From Kineococcus sp. NBC_00420 (GTDB lineage Bacteria > Actinomycetota > Actinomycetes > Actinomycetales > Kineococcaceae): DNA of 64,000 bases. Shown piece after piece: positions 25,785 to 34,504 of this stretch. The stretch is from positions 3,472,001 to 3,536,000 of the forward strand of contig NZ_CP107930.1 in the NCBI RefSeq assembly GCF_036021035.1. The letters run 5' to 3'. Positions within the stretch are counted from its first letter, which is position 1, and the number at the start of each line of letters is the position of its first letter. The notes beneath the pieces were generated by a model. The model had not been told where the DNA came from. It searched no databases and worked only from the letters and a program-made list of their open reading frames with translations. A program made the position numbers and the translations under genes.

Positions 25785-28487
25785 TCACCCCCGGGTCGTG
25801 CCCGAGGAGGAGCGCACCGCGCACTCGGCGTCGGGCAGTTCCGAGGGCGGTACCGGACGGGCGAACAGGAAGCCCTGCGCCGCGTCGCAGCTGGCGGCGA
25901 GCAGGGCGCTGAGCTGGTCGTCCTCCTCCACGCCCTCGGCCACCACGCCGAGGGAGAAGCTGTGGGCGGCGCTGATCAGCAGCCGCACCAGGTCGCCGTG
26001 GCCGGCCTCGGGGGAGGACACGAAGCTGCGGTCGATCTTCAGCACGTCCACGGGCAGCCGGGAGAGCTGACCGATCGAGGTGTAGCCGGTGCCGAAGTCG
26101 TCGATGGCGACCCGGACGCCGATCTCGCGCAGCGACCGGAGGTGTTCCAGCGCCTGCGGTTCGTCGACGAGGACGGTCTCGGTGATCTCGATCGTCAACC
26201 GGTTCGGGTGGATCCCGCTGCTGCTCAGGGCGTCCGCGACGTCGTCGAGCAGGTGCGCCTGGGCCAGGTGGCGCCCGGAGATGTTGACCGCGACGTCGAG
26301 CCCGGCGCGGTGCCCGCCCTCGGCGTCCCAGCGCACCAGCTGCCGGGTGGCCTCGGCCAGCGCCCAGCGACCGAGGTCGCACACGAGCGAGGACGCCTCG
26401 GCGACGGGGATGAACGCGTCGGGCGGGACGAGGCCGTGCCCGGGGCGCTGCCAGCGGACGAGGGCCTCGACGCTCTTGGTCCGGCCCGTGGCGAGGTCCA
26501 GGACCGGCTGGTAGTAGAGGACGAGTTCGCCGGTCTCGAGACCGGTCCGCAACGCCTTCTCGAGTTCCGCGCGGGCCGAGATCTCGATCCGCAGCTCGTC
26601 GTCGAAGACCTCGACGACCCCGCGACCCGCGTTCTTGGCCCGGTAGGCCGCGGCGTCGGCGTCGCGCAGCAGGAGGGTGGCGTCCAGCGCACCCGCCACG
26701 CCGACGGCGACCCCGACGCTGGCCCCGACCCGGACGTGCTGGGCCTGCGGCAGTCCCTTCAGCGCGACGGGGGCGCTGACGGCCCGGATGAGGCGTTCGC
26801 CGAGGTCGACGAGGCCCTTCTCGTCCTCGACCCCCTCGACGAGGACGACGAACTCGTCGCCCCCGAGGCGGCACACGACGTCGCCGCCGCGGACGGTCTC
26901 GTGCATCCGCTGCGCGACGGTGCGCAGCAGTTCGTCGCCGGCGGCGTGACCGAAGCTGTCGTTGACGGCCTTGAAGTGGTCGAGGTCGACGAAGAGCAGC
27001 CCGACGCGACCGTGCGAGCGCGCCGCGCGGTGCAGGGCGCGTTCGGTGAGGACGAGGGTCTGGGCGCGGTTGGGCAGTTCGGTGAGGGCGTCGTGCGCGG
27101 CCCGGTGGGCGAGGTCGGCCTCCAGCTGTTCGCGCTCGTGGAAGGCGGCGAGGACCTGGGTCACCGAGGCGTGCACGAACTCCCCCAGCGGACCGGGGAC
27201 GGGGGTGCGCACGACCTCGCAGTCGAGGTCCCCGGCGGCGATCGCGGCGGCCTGGGCGCGGACCCGGCGCAGGCTGTCGACGGCCGCGGCCAGGCCCTGG
27301 GCGACGACGCGGACCTCCGCGGGACCGGCCTCCACGACGTCGACGAGCTCGCCGGCGGCGACCGCCCGGGACTGCTCGGCGAGGTGACGCAGCGGGCCCG
27401 CGATGGCGCGGCGGACGAGCAGCGTCCCGGCCAGCGTCACCGCGGTCACCGACCCGCAGAGCAGGAGCAGCTGGTGGTACTGGCGGGTGGCGTCGGTGGA
27501 CTGCTCCTGGGCCAGGGCGACGACGACGTCCGCGACCCGGGTCAGGACCGCCCGCAGGTCCGCGCTGCGGGTGGCGGACGCGCTCGCGAGGGTCACCACG
27601 TCGGTCATCGTGGGGGAGGTCCCGGTGACGGCGACGGCCGTGAGGAGCGCGTCGACCTCGCGGGCCGCCTCGGAACCGGCCGCCGTGGTCCAGGCCCGCA
27701 CCAGGGCGGGGTCGTCGCTGGTCTCGCGCACGTCCTCCGCGGCCTGCTGGTAGGCGCCCCAGACGCGGACGAAGTCGGTGCGTTCGACCGTGCTGGTCCG
27801 GGCGATGGCGCCGAGGTAGAGGGAGATCTCGTCGCTGGCGAGCGCCGCGGCGCGTGAGACCCGCTGCAGCCTCAGCAGGGCCGTGGCGACGTCGCCCTCC
27901 AGCCCGAGGGCGCGGGCGTCGTGCAGGTGCTGGTCGACCTCGTCGCCGAGGGTCGAGAGGAGGGTCTCGTAGAGCGGGAACCCGGTGGCGACGTCGTCGG
28001 CGGTCGTGGTGCGGGCGGTGCGGAGGGCGAGCGCGGTCTCGCGGGCCTGCGCCCCGGTGGCGGGCAGGGCGAGGGCAGCGGCGAGGGCGGTGTCGGTGGC
28101 GGTCGTGCTCGTCGTCCGGTCGAGGACCGGCCCGCTGCGGTCGTCGAGCAGCGCGGCCTGGGTCGGGGTGATCCCGAAGGTGGCGAGGACGTGGGGCTGG
28201 GACAGGGCCGCCTCCCCCAGGACGGGGAGGACCTCCTGGGCCACGGCGCTGCGGACCGCGTCGAGGGCGATGGCCGCCCGGACCTCCGAGAGCGCGGTCT
28301 CGGCGTCCCGGGCCCGGGTGAGCCGGTCGTCGATGGCGACGCCACCGACGGTGCTGAGGCCGACGACGGGCACGAGGACCAGGGTGAGCAGCATCGCCTG
28401 CAGCGATCGGCGCCGCCGCGGGCCCTGGGTGCCCTGGGTGCCGTGCGACGGCGTGCGGGGCGTCGGCCGCGGGCTCGGAGGGGTCAC
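25785..28487 (-). CDS. Membrane-bound GGDEF-EAL cyclic-di-GMP enzyme
   Basis: A 900-aa protein. Membrane helices at about 30-52 and 338-360 flank a large external helical sensor region, and a HAMP-like linker (361-412) follows. The cyclase domain has an intact GGDEF motif (542-546) and an I-site RGGD (533-536) five residues before it, implying product inhibition. The EAL domain has an intact EAL (674-676, in KSVEALVRWQR), an EITET segment, DDFGTGYTS, KIDRS and AEGVE, so both synthesis and breakdown of cyclic-di-GMP look possible. Which activity dominates cannot be read from sequence. The GTG start lies after a proline-rich leader. Confidence 0.93.
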   Translation of the reverse strand: MTPPSPRPTPRTPSHGTQGTQGPRRRRSLQAMLLTLVLVPVVGLSTVGGVAIDDRLTRARDAETALSEVRAAIALDAVRSAVAQEVLPVLGEAALSQPHVLATFGITPTQAALLDDRSGPVLDRTTSTTATDTALAAALALPATGAQARETALALRTARTTTADDVATGFPLYETLLSTLGDEVDQHLHDARALGLEGDVATALLRLQRVSRAAALASDEISLYLGAIARTSTVERTDFVRVWGAYQQAAEDVRETSDDPALVRAWTTAAGSEAAREVDALLTAVAVTGTSPTMTDVVTLASASATRSADLRAVLTRVADVVVALAQEQSTDATRQYHQLLLLCGSVTAVTLAGTLLVRRAIAGPLRHLAEQSRAVAAGELVDVVEAGPAEVRVVAQGLAAAVDSLRRVRAQAAAIAAGDLDCEVVRTPVPGPLGEFVHASVTQVLAAFHEREQLEADLAHRAAHDALTELPNRAQTLVLTERALHRAARSHGRVGLLFVDLDHFKAVNDSFGHAAGDELLRTVAQRMHETVRGGDVVCRLGGDEFVVLVEGVEDEKGLVDLGERLIRAVSAPVALKGLPQAQHVRVGASVGVAVGVAGALDATLLLRDADAAAYRAKNAGRGVVEVFDDELRIEISARAELEKALRTGLETGELVLYYQPVLDLATGRTKSVEALVRWQRPGHGLVPPDAFIPVAEASSLVCDLGRWALAEATRQLVRWDAEGGHRAGLDVAVNISGRHLAQAHLLDDVADALSSSGIHPNRLTIEITETVLVDEPQALEHLRSLREIGVRVAIDDFGTGYTSIGQLSRLPVDVLKIDRSFVSSPEAGHGDLVRLLISAAHSFSLGVVAEGVEEDDQLSALLAASCDAAQGFLFARPVPPSELPDAECAVRSSSGTTRG

Positions 28488-28560
28488 GTCCGGCGTCTCG
28501 ACCCGGCCGCCGACCGACCTGAGGATCGGCGGCCGAAACCACCCGGATGCTGCGTCCTGC

Positions 28561-28588
28561 CTAGAACCGCAACGGATCCGGGTTCTAG
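28561..28588 (-). terminator. Inverted repeat after the alcohol dehydrogenase gene
   Basis: CTAGAACC (28561-28568) and GGTTCTAG (28581-28588) are perfect 8-bp arms with a 12-base loop. They lie just 5 bases past the stop of the minus-strand dehydrogenase and upstream of the GGDEF-EAL gene. Confidence 0.5.
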
Positions 28589-28592
28589 AAGG

Positions 28593-29606
28593 TCAGGGCT
28601 TGAGGAGGACCTTCAGCGCTCCGGTGCGCGCCGCGAGGACGTCGAGGGCCGCCTGGGCGTCGGCGATGTCGAACTCGTGGGTGATCAGCGGTGTGGGGTC
28701 CAGGACACCGGTGGAGAACGCCCGGACGGCGTAGGCCCAGGCCCGGGTCGGGGCCCCGAAGACGGTCAGGACGTGGACGTTGCGCGACACCAGTTCCAGC
28801 GCGGACAGGTCGTCGGCGTCGGTGGCGGGGATGCCCGTCAGGACGACGCGACCGCCGCGGCGGGCCAGGCGGACGGCCGTGCGCGCGATGCCGGGGACAC
28901 CGGCGGCCTCGATGACGGCGTCGAAGGTGGCGTCCAGCGTGGTGGCGTCACCGGTGTAGTGCGCGGCCCCGCAGGTCGCGGCGAGCTCGCGGCGCTCGTC
29001 GTTGTGGTGGACCACGGTGACCTCGCAGCCCGCGCCCTTGAGCAGCTGCACGCACAGCAGCCCCAGGGTGCCGGCGCCGATGACCGCCACCTTCGAGCCG
29101 ACGGTGACGTCGGCGAGCAGGACGGCCTCGGCCACGCAGGCGGCGGGTTCGATGCCGGCGGCGGCGCGCAGGTCGGCGCCCTCGTTCAGCAGGTGCAGGT
29201 AGCGCGCGGGCAGCGTGAGCCACGTGGCCCACCCGCCGGAGAGGGTGAACCCGGTCTCCTCGTAGTCCTGCGGCCAGCCGTCGGTGTCGCCGGCGACGGA
29301 GGCCGGGGTGCCCTCGGCGGTGCGGATGCCCTGACCCACGACCCCGCGCCCGACGATCCCGTCGGGGACGCCCTCGCCCACGGCCACGACGGTGCCGGAC
29401 CACTCGTGACCGGGGACGACGGGGTAGCGCACGAACTCCGCGGGCCGGGTGCCGGCGAAGACCTCGCGGTCGGAGCCGCAGATGCCGCAGTAGGCGACCT
29501 GGACGAGGGCCTCGCCCGGGCCGGGGTCCGGGACGGTCACGTCGTCGAGGAGTTCGAGGGTCCCGGGTTCGGTGATCCGGACCGCCCGGCCGGTGCGCTG
29601 CGTCAT
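28593..29606 (-). CDS. Zinc-dependent medium-chain alcohol dehydrogenase
   Basis: A 337-aa medium-chain dehydrogenase (threonine/sorbitol dehydrogenase-like). The catalytic-zinc ligands are in YCGICGSDREVF and PGHEWSG. The NAD(P) motif is VAVIGAGTLGLLCVQLL. The usual four-Cys structural zinc loop is not evident between them. The start ATG at 29606 follows TACCTT on the coding strand by 6 bases, with no Shine-Dalgarno sequence, suggesting a leaderless message; a longer in-frame extension into the upstream palindromes was rejected. The substrate is unknown. Confidence 0.87.
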   Translation of the reverse strand: MTQRTGRAVRITEPGTLELLDDVTVPDPGPGEALVQVAYCGICGSDREVFAGTRPAEFVRYPVVPGHEWSGTVVAVGEGVPDGIVGRGVVGQGIRTAEGTPASVAGDTDGWPQDYEETGFTLSGGWATWLTLPARYLHLLNEGADLRAAAGIEPAACVAEAVLLADVTVGSKVAVIGAGTLGLLCVQLLKGAGCEVTVVHHNDERRELAATCGAAHYTGDATTLDATFDAVIEAAGVPGIARTAVRLARRGGRVVLTGIPATDADDLSALELVSRNVHVLTVFGAPTRAWAYAVRAFSTGVLDPTPLITHEFDIADAQAALDVLAARTGALKVLLKP

Positions 29607-29638
29607 GGGGGCAAGGTATCCGTCCCGCGTGCCGGGTC

Positions 29639-29720
29639 GGATCGTTGGCCCAGCGGTGTCACGGGGTCGGATCGTTGGCGCCAACGATCACGCTCGACGA
29701 CACCGTGGAGGCAACGATCC
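29639..29720. repeat. Nested palindromic element, repeat family A (copy 1)
   Basis: Three inverted repeats are nested. Outer arms: GGATCGTTG (29639-29647) and CAACGATCC (29712-29720). Middle arms: CGGTGTC (29654-29660) and GACACCG (29699-29705). Inner: the perfect 20-bp palindrome GATCGTTGGCGCCAACGATC (29670-29689). The element sits 33 bases before the dehydrogenase start. The GGAGGCAACGATCC side recurs at 40.1 kb. It could be an operator or a mobile palindromic repeat. Confidence 0.7.
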
Positions 29721-29746
29721 CCCTCGCCCACCCGCAGCGGCAGAGA

Positions 29747-30112
29747 TCAGACGGAGGGGTGGCCCTCGGCGCGTTCGATGACGTCGCTCAGCGCGGTCAC
29801 GAGGCTCTGCGCCTCCGGCAGCGAGAGCTGCGCGATGTCGCCGATGAAGACGCGCGGGCCGAAGCGGCGCAGGACGGTCTGGCCGTTCTCGGCGTAGGCG
29901 AGGTCGGTGGACTCCAGGCGCACGGGGCAGGGGCGTTCGGCGCCCTCGTCACCCTCGAGGGGGACCGTCTGGGCCTGGTAGCTGTGCAGCCAGCCACCCT
30001 CGACCTCGAGCCCGCGCGACGCCCAGGGCGGGGCGTCCCAGCGGATGACCTGGATCGAGTCGTCGGCCACCTGGGCCGCGCTGTCCCCGGTGGGGGTGCG
30101 CTGGTCGTCCAT
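29747..30112 (-). CDS. Conserved-looking hypothetical protein, 121 aa
   Basis: A 121-aa soluble acidic protein with no recognised domain, no signal peptide and no membrane helix. Sequence landmarks are IQVIRWDAPPWASRGLEVEGGWLHSY and FGPRVFIGDIAQLSLPEAQSLVTALSDVIERAE; the composition is normal for protein and lower in Arg/Pro than random frames here, supporting reality. The ATG is used; upstream bases show TGGAG 5 bases before it. It is monocistronic between the nested palindrome and the metY leader region. Confidence 0.6.
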   Translation of the reverse strand: MDDQRTPTGDSAAQVADDSIQVIRWDAPPWASRGLEVEGGWLHSYQAQTVPLEGDEGAERPCPVRLESTDLAYAENGQTVLRRFGPRVFIGDIAQLSLPEAQSLVTALSDVIERAEGHPSV

Positions 30113-30465
30113 CGACGCTCCACGGTTGAGTAGTAGGTGCTGAAGGTGATCCCAAGAAGGAGCAGACCGTGATCGTGCAATCGCAGAGCGTTGCTAGGTC
30201 AGCCTGCCAGACTCTTCACGATTCCGCCGCGTGTTCGTGACAACACTCTCAGTTGATCTCGGTCACCGGAACCGCCGCCGTGGAGGTGACGACGCGTTCC
30301 CGAGGTTGCCTCGGGGTTCGTCCCGGCGGCACCATCGGAGCGTGCTCCCGCGCCTGGTCGTCCTCGACCCCTTCTGGCCGGGCCGACGTCCGTACGTGTT
30401 CGACGGGTGGTGTCGGCGCTCCTGAGAGCGCCCGCACCCCATCCGAGCGAACCGAAGGACCCCCC
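30113..30465. other. Structured, gene-free leader region before metY
   Basis: This 353-base gap contains the promoter of the 121-aa gene (minus) and the leader of metY (plus). On the plus strand CCCGAGG-TTG-CCTCGGG (30299-30315) forms a tight hairpin. A two-tier stem pairs GGGTG (30405-30409) with CACCC (30435-30439) and GGCGCT (30415-30420) with AGCGCC (30427-30432), ending about 27 bases before the metY start. The in-frame sequence before the GTG is open back to 30253. No hallmark of SAM-I, SAM-II or SAM-IV riboswitches is visible. Confidence 0.45.
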
Positions 30466-31800
30466 GTGACCAGCGACAACGTTCCCGCCGTCGACCCGTC
30501 GACCTGGAGCTTCGAGACCCTCCAGGTCCACGCCGGGCAGACCCCCGACCCCACCACCGGGGCCCGCGCGCTGCCGATCTACCAGACGACCAGCTACGCC
30601 TTCCGCGACACCGACCACGCCGCCGCGCTGTTCGGGCTCACCGAGGCCGGCAACATCTACACGCGGATCATGAACCCGACCCAGGACACCGTCGAGCAGC
30701 GCATCGCCGCCCTCGAGGGCGGGATCGGCGCGCTGCTCGTCGCCTCCGGGCAGGCCGCGGAGACCCTCGCGATCCTCAACATCGCCTCCGCCGGCGACCA
30801 CCTCGTCGCCAGCCCCCGCCTCTACGGCGGCACGCAGAACCTCTTCCACCACACGCTGCCCAAGATGGGCATCACGGTGAGCTTCGTGGAGGATCCCGAC
30901 GACGCGGCCTCGTGGGCCGCGGCCGTGCGACCGGAGACCAAGCTGTTCTACGGCGAGACCATCTCCAACCCCGCCGGTGACGTCCTCGACCTCGAGGTCG
31001 TCGCGGGGGTCGCGCACGAGCACGGCGTCCCGCTGATCGTGGACAACACCATCGCCACGCCCTACCTGATCCGGCCCTTCGAGCACGGCGTCGACATCGT
31101 GGTCCACTCCGCGACGAAGTACCTCGGCGGGCACGGGACGTCCGTCGCGGGCGCCGTCGTGGACTCCGGGAACTTCGACTGGGCCGCCTCCGGCCGCTTC
31201 CCCGGCCTCACTACCCCCGACCCCAGCTACCACGGGGTCGTCTTCACCGACGCCGTCGGGAAGGCCGCCTACCTCACCAAGCTGCGGGTGCAGCTGCTGC
31301 GCGACCTCGGCCCGGCCGTCGCGCCGTTCAACGCCTTCCTCATCGCCCAGGGGCTGGAGACGCTGTCGCTGCGGGTCGAGCGCCACGTCGAGAACGCCCT
31401 CGCGGTGGCGCAGTTCCTCGAGGCCCGCGACGACGTCCTCTCGGTGAACTACGCCGCGCTGGCGTCCTCGCCCTGGCACGCCCAGCAGCTCAAGTACGCG
31501 CCCAAGGGGTCCGGGGCCGTGCTCGCCTTCGAGATCGCCGGCGGCCTCCCCGCCGGGAAGGCGTTCGTCGACGCCCTCGTCCTGCACAGCCACGTCGCCA
31601 ACATCGGCGACGTGCGCTCCCTCGTCATCCACCCCGCCTCCACCACCCACTCCCAGCTCACCCCCGAGGCCCAGCTCGCCGCGGGGGTCACCCCCGGCCT
31701 GGTCCGCCTCGCGGTCGGGATCGAGAAGATCGACGACATCCTCGCGGACCTCCGCGTCGGGTTCTCCGCCGCTGCCGCCACCACGTCCCGGACCGCCTGA
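30466..31800 (+). CDS. metY: O-acetyl-L-homoserine sulfhydrylase (bifunctional MetY)
   Basis: A 444-aa PLP enzyme of the Cys/Met metabolism family that makes homocysteine from O-acetylhomoserine and sulfide. The PLP-binding Lys is Lys218 in HSATKYLGGHG. YQTTSYAFRDTDHAAALFGL and the SRxEN-like PNPTQ-region match MetY rather than MetB. The GTG at 30466 is preceded by AAGGA (30454-30458); the upstream in-frame part has random-like composition. The stop is followed after 47 bases by metX, the acetylating step, so the two form a direct sulfhydrylation unit. Regulation probably acts through the structured leader. Confidence 0.95.
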   Translation: MTSDNVPAVDPSTWSFETLQVHAGQTPDPTTGARALPIYQTTSYAFRDTDHAAALFGLTEAGNIYTRIMNPTQDTVEQRIAALEGGIGALLVASGQAAETLAILNIASAGDHLVASPRLYGGTQNLFHHTLPKMGITVSFVEDPDDAASWAAAVRPETKLFYGETISNPAGDVLDLEVVAGVAHEHGVPLIVDNTIATPYLIRPFEHGVDIVVHSATKYLGGHGTSVAGAVVDSGNFDWAASGRFPGLTTPDPSYHGVVFTDAVGKAAYLTKLRVQLLRDLGPAVAPFNAFLIAQGLETLSLRVERHVENALAVAQFLEARDDVLSVNYAALASSPWHAQQLKYAPKGSGAVLAFEIAGGLPAGKAFVDALVLHSHVANIGDVRSLVIHPASTTHSQLTPEAQLAAGVTPGLVRLAVGIEKIDDILADLRVGFSAAAATTSRTA

Positions 31801-31847
31801 CGCCCGCGCGTCAGGGACACTGGGACCGATCAGGGGGTCGAGCGGGA

Positions 31848-33071
31848 GTGGTGGTCGTCGACGTGGTGGGTACGCAGGAACTCGTCCAAGAGGTGCCGGA
31901 GCAGGCGTCGCGGGCGCTGTCGTCGAAGGGGCCCCCGGCCTCGGGGGCGTGGCGCGAGGGCGACTTCGCCGGCCACCGGCGCTTCGCCGACGTCGGGGAC
32001 CTGCCGCTGCAGCTCGGCGGTGTCCTGCCGCAGGTCCGGCTCGCCTACGAGACGTGGGGCACGCTGAACGCCGACGCCTCCAACGCCGTCCTCGTCGAGC
32101 ACGCCCTCACCGGTGACGCCCACGTCACCGGTGAGGCCGGGCCCGGCCACCCCACCGCCGGCTGGTGGTCGACGCTCGTCGGGCCCGGCAAGGCCCTCGA
32201 CACCGAGCGGTACTTCGTCGTCGCGGCCAACGTCGTCGGCGGCTGCCAGGGCTCGACCGGCCCCTCCTCCGCCCGCCCCGGCACCGACCGGGCGTGGGGT
32301 TCGGCCTTCCCGCGGATCACCGTCGCCGACCAGGTCGCGGCCGAGGCCCGCCTGGCCGACGTCCTCGACATCGCCCGCTTCGTCGCCGTCCTGGGCGGCT
32401 CCATGGGAGGCATGCGCTCGCTGGAATGGGCTGCGGCGCAACCGGACCGCGTGGGGTCCGCGCTCGTCCTCGCGACCACGGCCGCCTCCGGGGCCGACCA
32501 GATCGGCGCCCAGAGCGCCCAGCTCGCGGCGATCCTCGGCGACCCGGGCTGGCGCGGCGGCGACTACCACGGCGCCCCGGACGGGCACGGTCCGCACGTC
32601 GGCCTCGGCCTCGCCCGCCGCCTCGCGCACCTGACCTACCGCAGCGCCGCCGAGCTCGACAGCCGCTTCGGCCGCTCCGCGCAGTTCGGCGAGGACCCGC
32701 TCGCGCCCCGCGAACCCGGCCGCTACGCCGTGCAGAGCTACCTCGACCACCACGCCGAGAAGCTCGTGCGACGCTTCGACGCCGGCTCCTACGTCGCCCT
32801 CACCGACGCCATGAACACCTGGGACGTCGGCCTCGGGCGCGGCGGGACCGAGCAGGCGCTCGCCGCCGTCACCGTGCCGCTGGTCGTCGTGGCCGTCGAC
32901 TCCGACCGGCTCTACCCCGTCGAGGACTCGCGCCGGATCGTCGCCGTGGCCCCCGCCGCCGTCGGTGGGCTGCGGGTGGTGACGTCGGTCTCCGGGCACG
33001 ACGGGTTCCTGCTCGAGTCCGACCAGATCGCGCCGCTCGTCCTCGAGACGCTGGCCCTCGGCACCCGCTGA
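31848..33071 (+). CDS. metX: Homoserine O-acetyltransferase
   Basis: A 407-aa alpha/beta-fold acyltransferase that activates homoserine with acetyl-CoA for metY. The nucleophile is Ser185 in LGGSMGGMRSLEWA, with the family motif RLAYETWGTLNADASNAVLVEHALTG near residues 65-90. The catalytic Asp is in VAVDSDRLYP and the His in VSGHDGF. The start is uncertain: the GTG at 31848 sits on a CGGGAG run; the next GTG codons are also possible, and the first 25 residues look non-conserved. It follows metY by 47 bases and ends in a bidirectional terminator. Confidence 0.93.
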   Translation: MVVVDVVGTQELVQEVPEQASRALSSKGPPASGAWREGDFAGHRRFADVGDLPLQLGGVLPQVRLAYETWGTLNADASNAVLVEHALTGDAHVTGEAGPGHPTAGWWSTLVGPGKALDTERYFVVAANVVGGCQGSTGPSSARPGTDRAWGSAFPRITVADQVAAEARLADVLDIARFVAVLGGSMGGMRSLEWAAAQPDRVGSALVLATTAASGADQIGAQSAQLAAILGDPGWRGGDYHGAPDGHGPHVGLGLARRLAHLTYRSAAELDSRFGRSAQFGEDPLAPREPGRYAVQSYLDHHAEKLVRRFDAGSYVALTDAMNTWDVGLGRGGTEQALAAVTVPLVVVAVDSDRLYPVEDSRRIVAVAPAAVGGLRVVTSVSGHDGFLLESDQIAPLVLETLALGTR

Positions 33072-33110
33072 CCGGTGATCCCGCCGGTGGTCCCAGCGAG
33101 ATCACCGGTC
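33070..33110. terminator. Bidirectional terminator metX/dctA (repeat family B, copy 2)
   Basis: GACCGGTGATC (33070-33080) and GATCACCGGTC (33100-33110) are perfect 11-bp arms between the convergent metX and dctA stops. The core 33075-33105 aligns without gaps to the 31-base palindrome after topA with 4 mismatches, so it belongs to the same repeat family. Confidence 0.75.
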
Positions 33111-33113
33111 GGG

Positions 33114-34466
33114 TCAGGCGGTGGGGACCTGCGCCCCGTCGCGGACGTCGGTGGTGGTGTGGGTCGGGTCCATCGAGCGTTCGTCGAAGGGGATCTCCCC
33201 GGCCAGGACCCGCGTCGCGCGGGCGTGGTCGATCTGGTGGGTCCAGGTGCCGATGACGACGGTGCCCACCGAGTTGCCGATGAAGTTCGTCACCGCGCGG
33301 GCCTCGGACATGAACCGGTCGATCCCCACGATGAGCCCGACCCCGTCCAGCAGCGCGGGTTTGTGCGAGGCGAGGCCACCGGCCAGCGTGGCGAGGCCGG
33401 CGCCGGAGACCCCGGCGGCGCCCTTGGAGGCGATGACCATGAACACCAGCAGCGAGACCTGCTCGCCCACCGACATCGGCTGGCCGAGGGAGTTGGCGAT
33501 GAACAACGAGGCCATCGTCAGGTAGATCGCGGTGCCGTCCAGGTTGAAGGAGTAGCCCGTCGGGACGGTGATGCCGACGGTCGGCTTGGAGACCCCGAGG
33601 TGCTCCATCTTCGCGATGAGCCGGGGCAGCGCCGTCTCGGAGCTCGAGGTCGAGACGATGAGCAGGAGTTCCCGGGCGACGTAGCGCAGCAGCTTGAAGA
33701 TCGACATCTTCGCGACGATGCGCAGCATCAGGCCCAGGACGATGAACACGAACAGCGCGCAGGTGACGTAGAAGCCGACCATCACCGTCAGGAGCGCCTT
33801 CAGCGCGTCCACGCCGGTCTCCCCGACGACGGCCGCGATCGCGCCGAACGCCCCGATGGGGGCGACCCACATGATCATCGACAGGACCTTGAACACGACC
33901 TTCTGGATCGTCTGGACCCCGCGCAGCGCGACCTGACCGGGTTCCCCGAGCGCCTGGATCGCGAAACCGACGAGCAGGGCGACGAACAGGGCCTGCAGCA
34001 CCGACCCCGCGGTCAGCGCCGAGAACAACGTCGTCGGGATGATGCTCAGCAGGAACCCGGAGGTCCCCTGCGTCTCGGACTTCGGCACGAGGCCGGGCCC
34101 GGCCTTCCTCAGGTCGTCGGTGAGCTGCAGGTCGGTGACCGGCAGCAGGTTCCCCACGACGAGGCCGATGACGAGGGCGAAGCCGCTCATCACCAGGAAG
34201 TAGAGCAGCGCCGTCCCGCCGACCTTCCCGACGGACGCGGCCTGGCGGACGGAACCCACCCCGAGGACGATCGTGCAGAAGATGATCGGCCCGATCATCA
34301 TCTTCACCAGGGCGACGAACCCCGTCCCGAGCGGCTTCAGCTCCTTGCCGACGTCGGGGAAGATCAGACCGACGGCGATGCCGAGGGCGACGGCGACGAT
34401 CACCGCGATGTAGAGGAAGTGCGTGCGGTCACGCTTGACCGTCTGGTTCTGAGCGCCAGTGCTCAT
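33114..34466 (-). CDS. dctA: C4-dicarboxylate/proton or sodium symporter DctA
   Basis: A 450-aa SDF-family transporter for succinate, fumarate and malate. About eight membrane helices and two hairpin loops are visible, including the SSSETALPRL serine-rich hairpin and the conserved GYSFNLDGTAIY and FMSEARAVTNFIGN segments. The ATG follows AGAGGG. It faces the DcuS/DcuR-like genes with only 38 bases between the two starts, so promoters are shared or overlapping and control by that system is likely. Confidence 0.95.
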   Translation of the reverse strand: MSTGAQNQTVKRDRTHFLYIAVIVAVALGIAVGLIFPDVGKELKPLGTGFVALVKMMIGPIIFCTIVLGVGSVRQAASVGKVGGTALLYFLVMSGFALVIGLVVGNLLPVTDLQLTDDLRKAGPGLVPKSETQGTSGFLLSIIPTTLFSALTAGSVLQALFVALLVGFAIQALGEPGQVALRGVQTIQKVVFKVLSMIMWVAPIGAFGAIAAVVGETGVDALKALLTVMVGFYVTCALFVFIVLGLMLRIVAKMSIFKLLRYVARELLLIVSTSSSETALPRLIAKMEHLGVSKPTVGITVPTGYSFNLDGTAIYLTMASLFIANSLGQPMSVGEQVSLLVFMVIASKGAAGVSGAGLATLAGGLASHKPALLDGVGLIVGIDRFMSEARAVTNFIGNSVGTVVIGTWTHQIDHARATRVLAGEIPFDERSMDPTHTTTDVRDGAQVPTA

Positions 34467-34504
34467 GGGACCCTCTCGGTGACGTTCGGATGCTGGAGGT
34501 GATC

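Noticed and set aside
30200-30465. SAM riboswitch (SAM-I or SAM-IV) before metY
   Set aside because: The AUGAG and GGCAACC core elements are absent on the plus strand; a GGCAACC word exists only on the minus strand inside the hairpin at 30299-30315.
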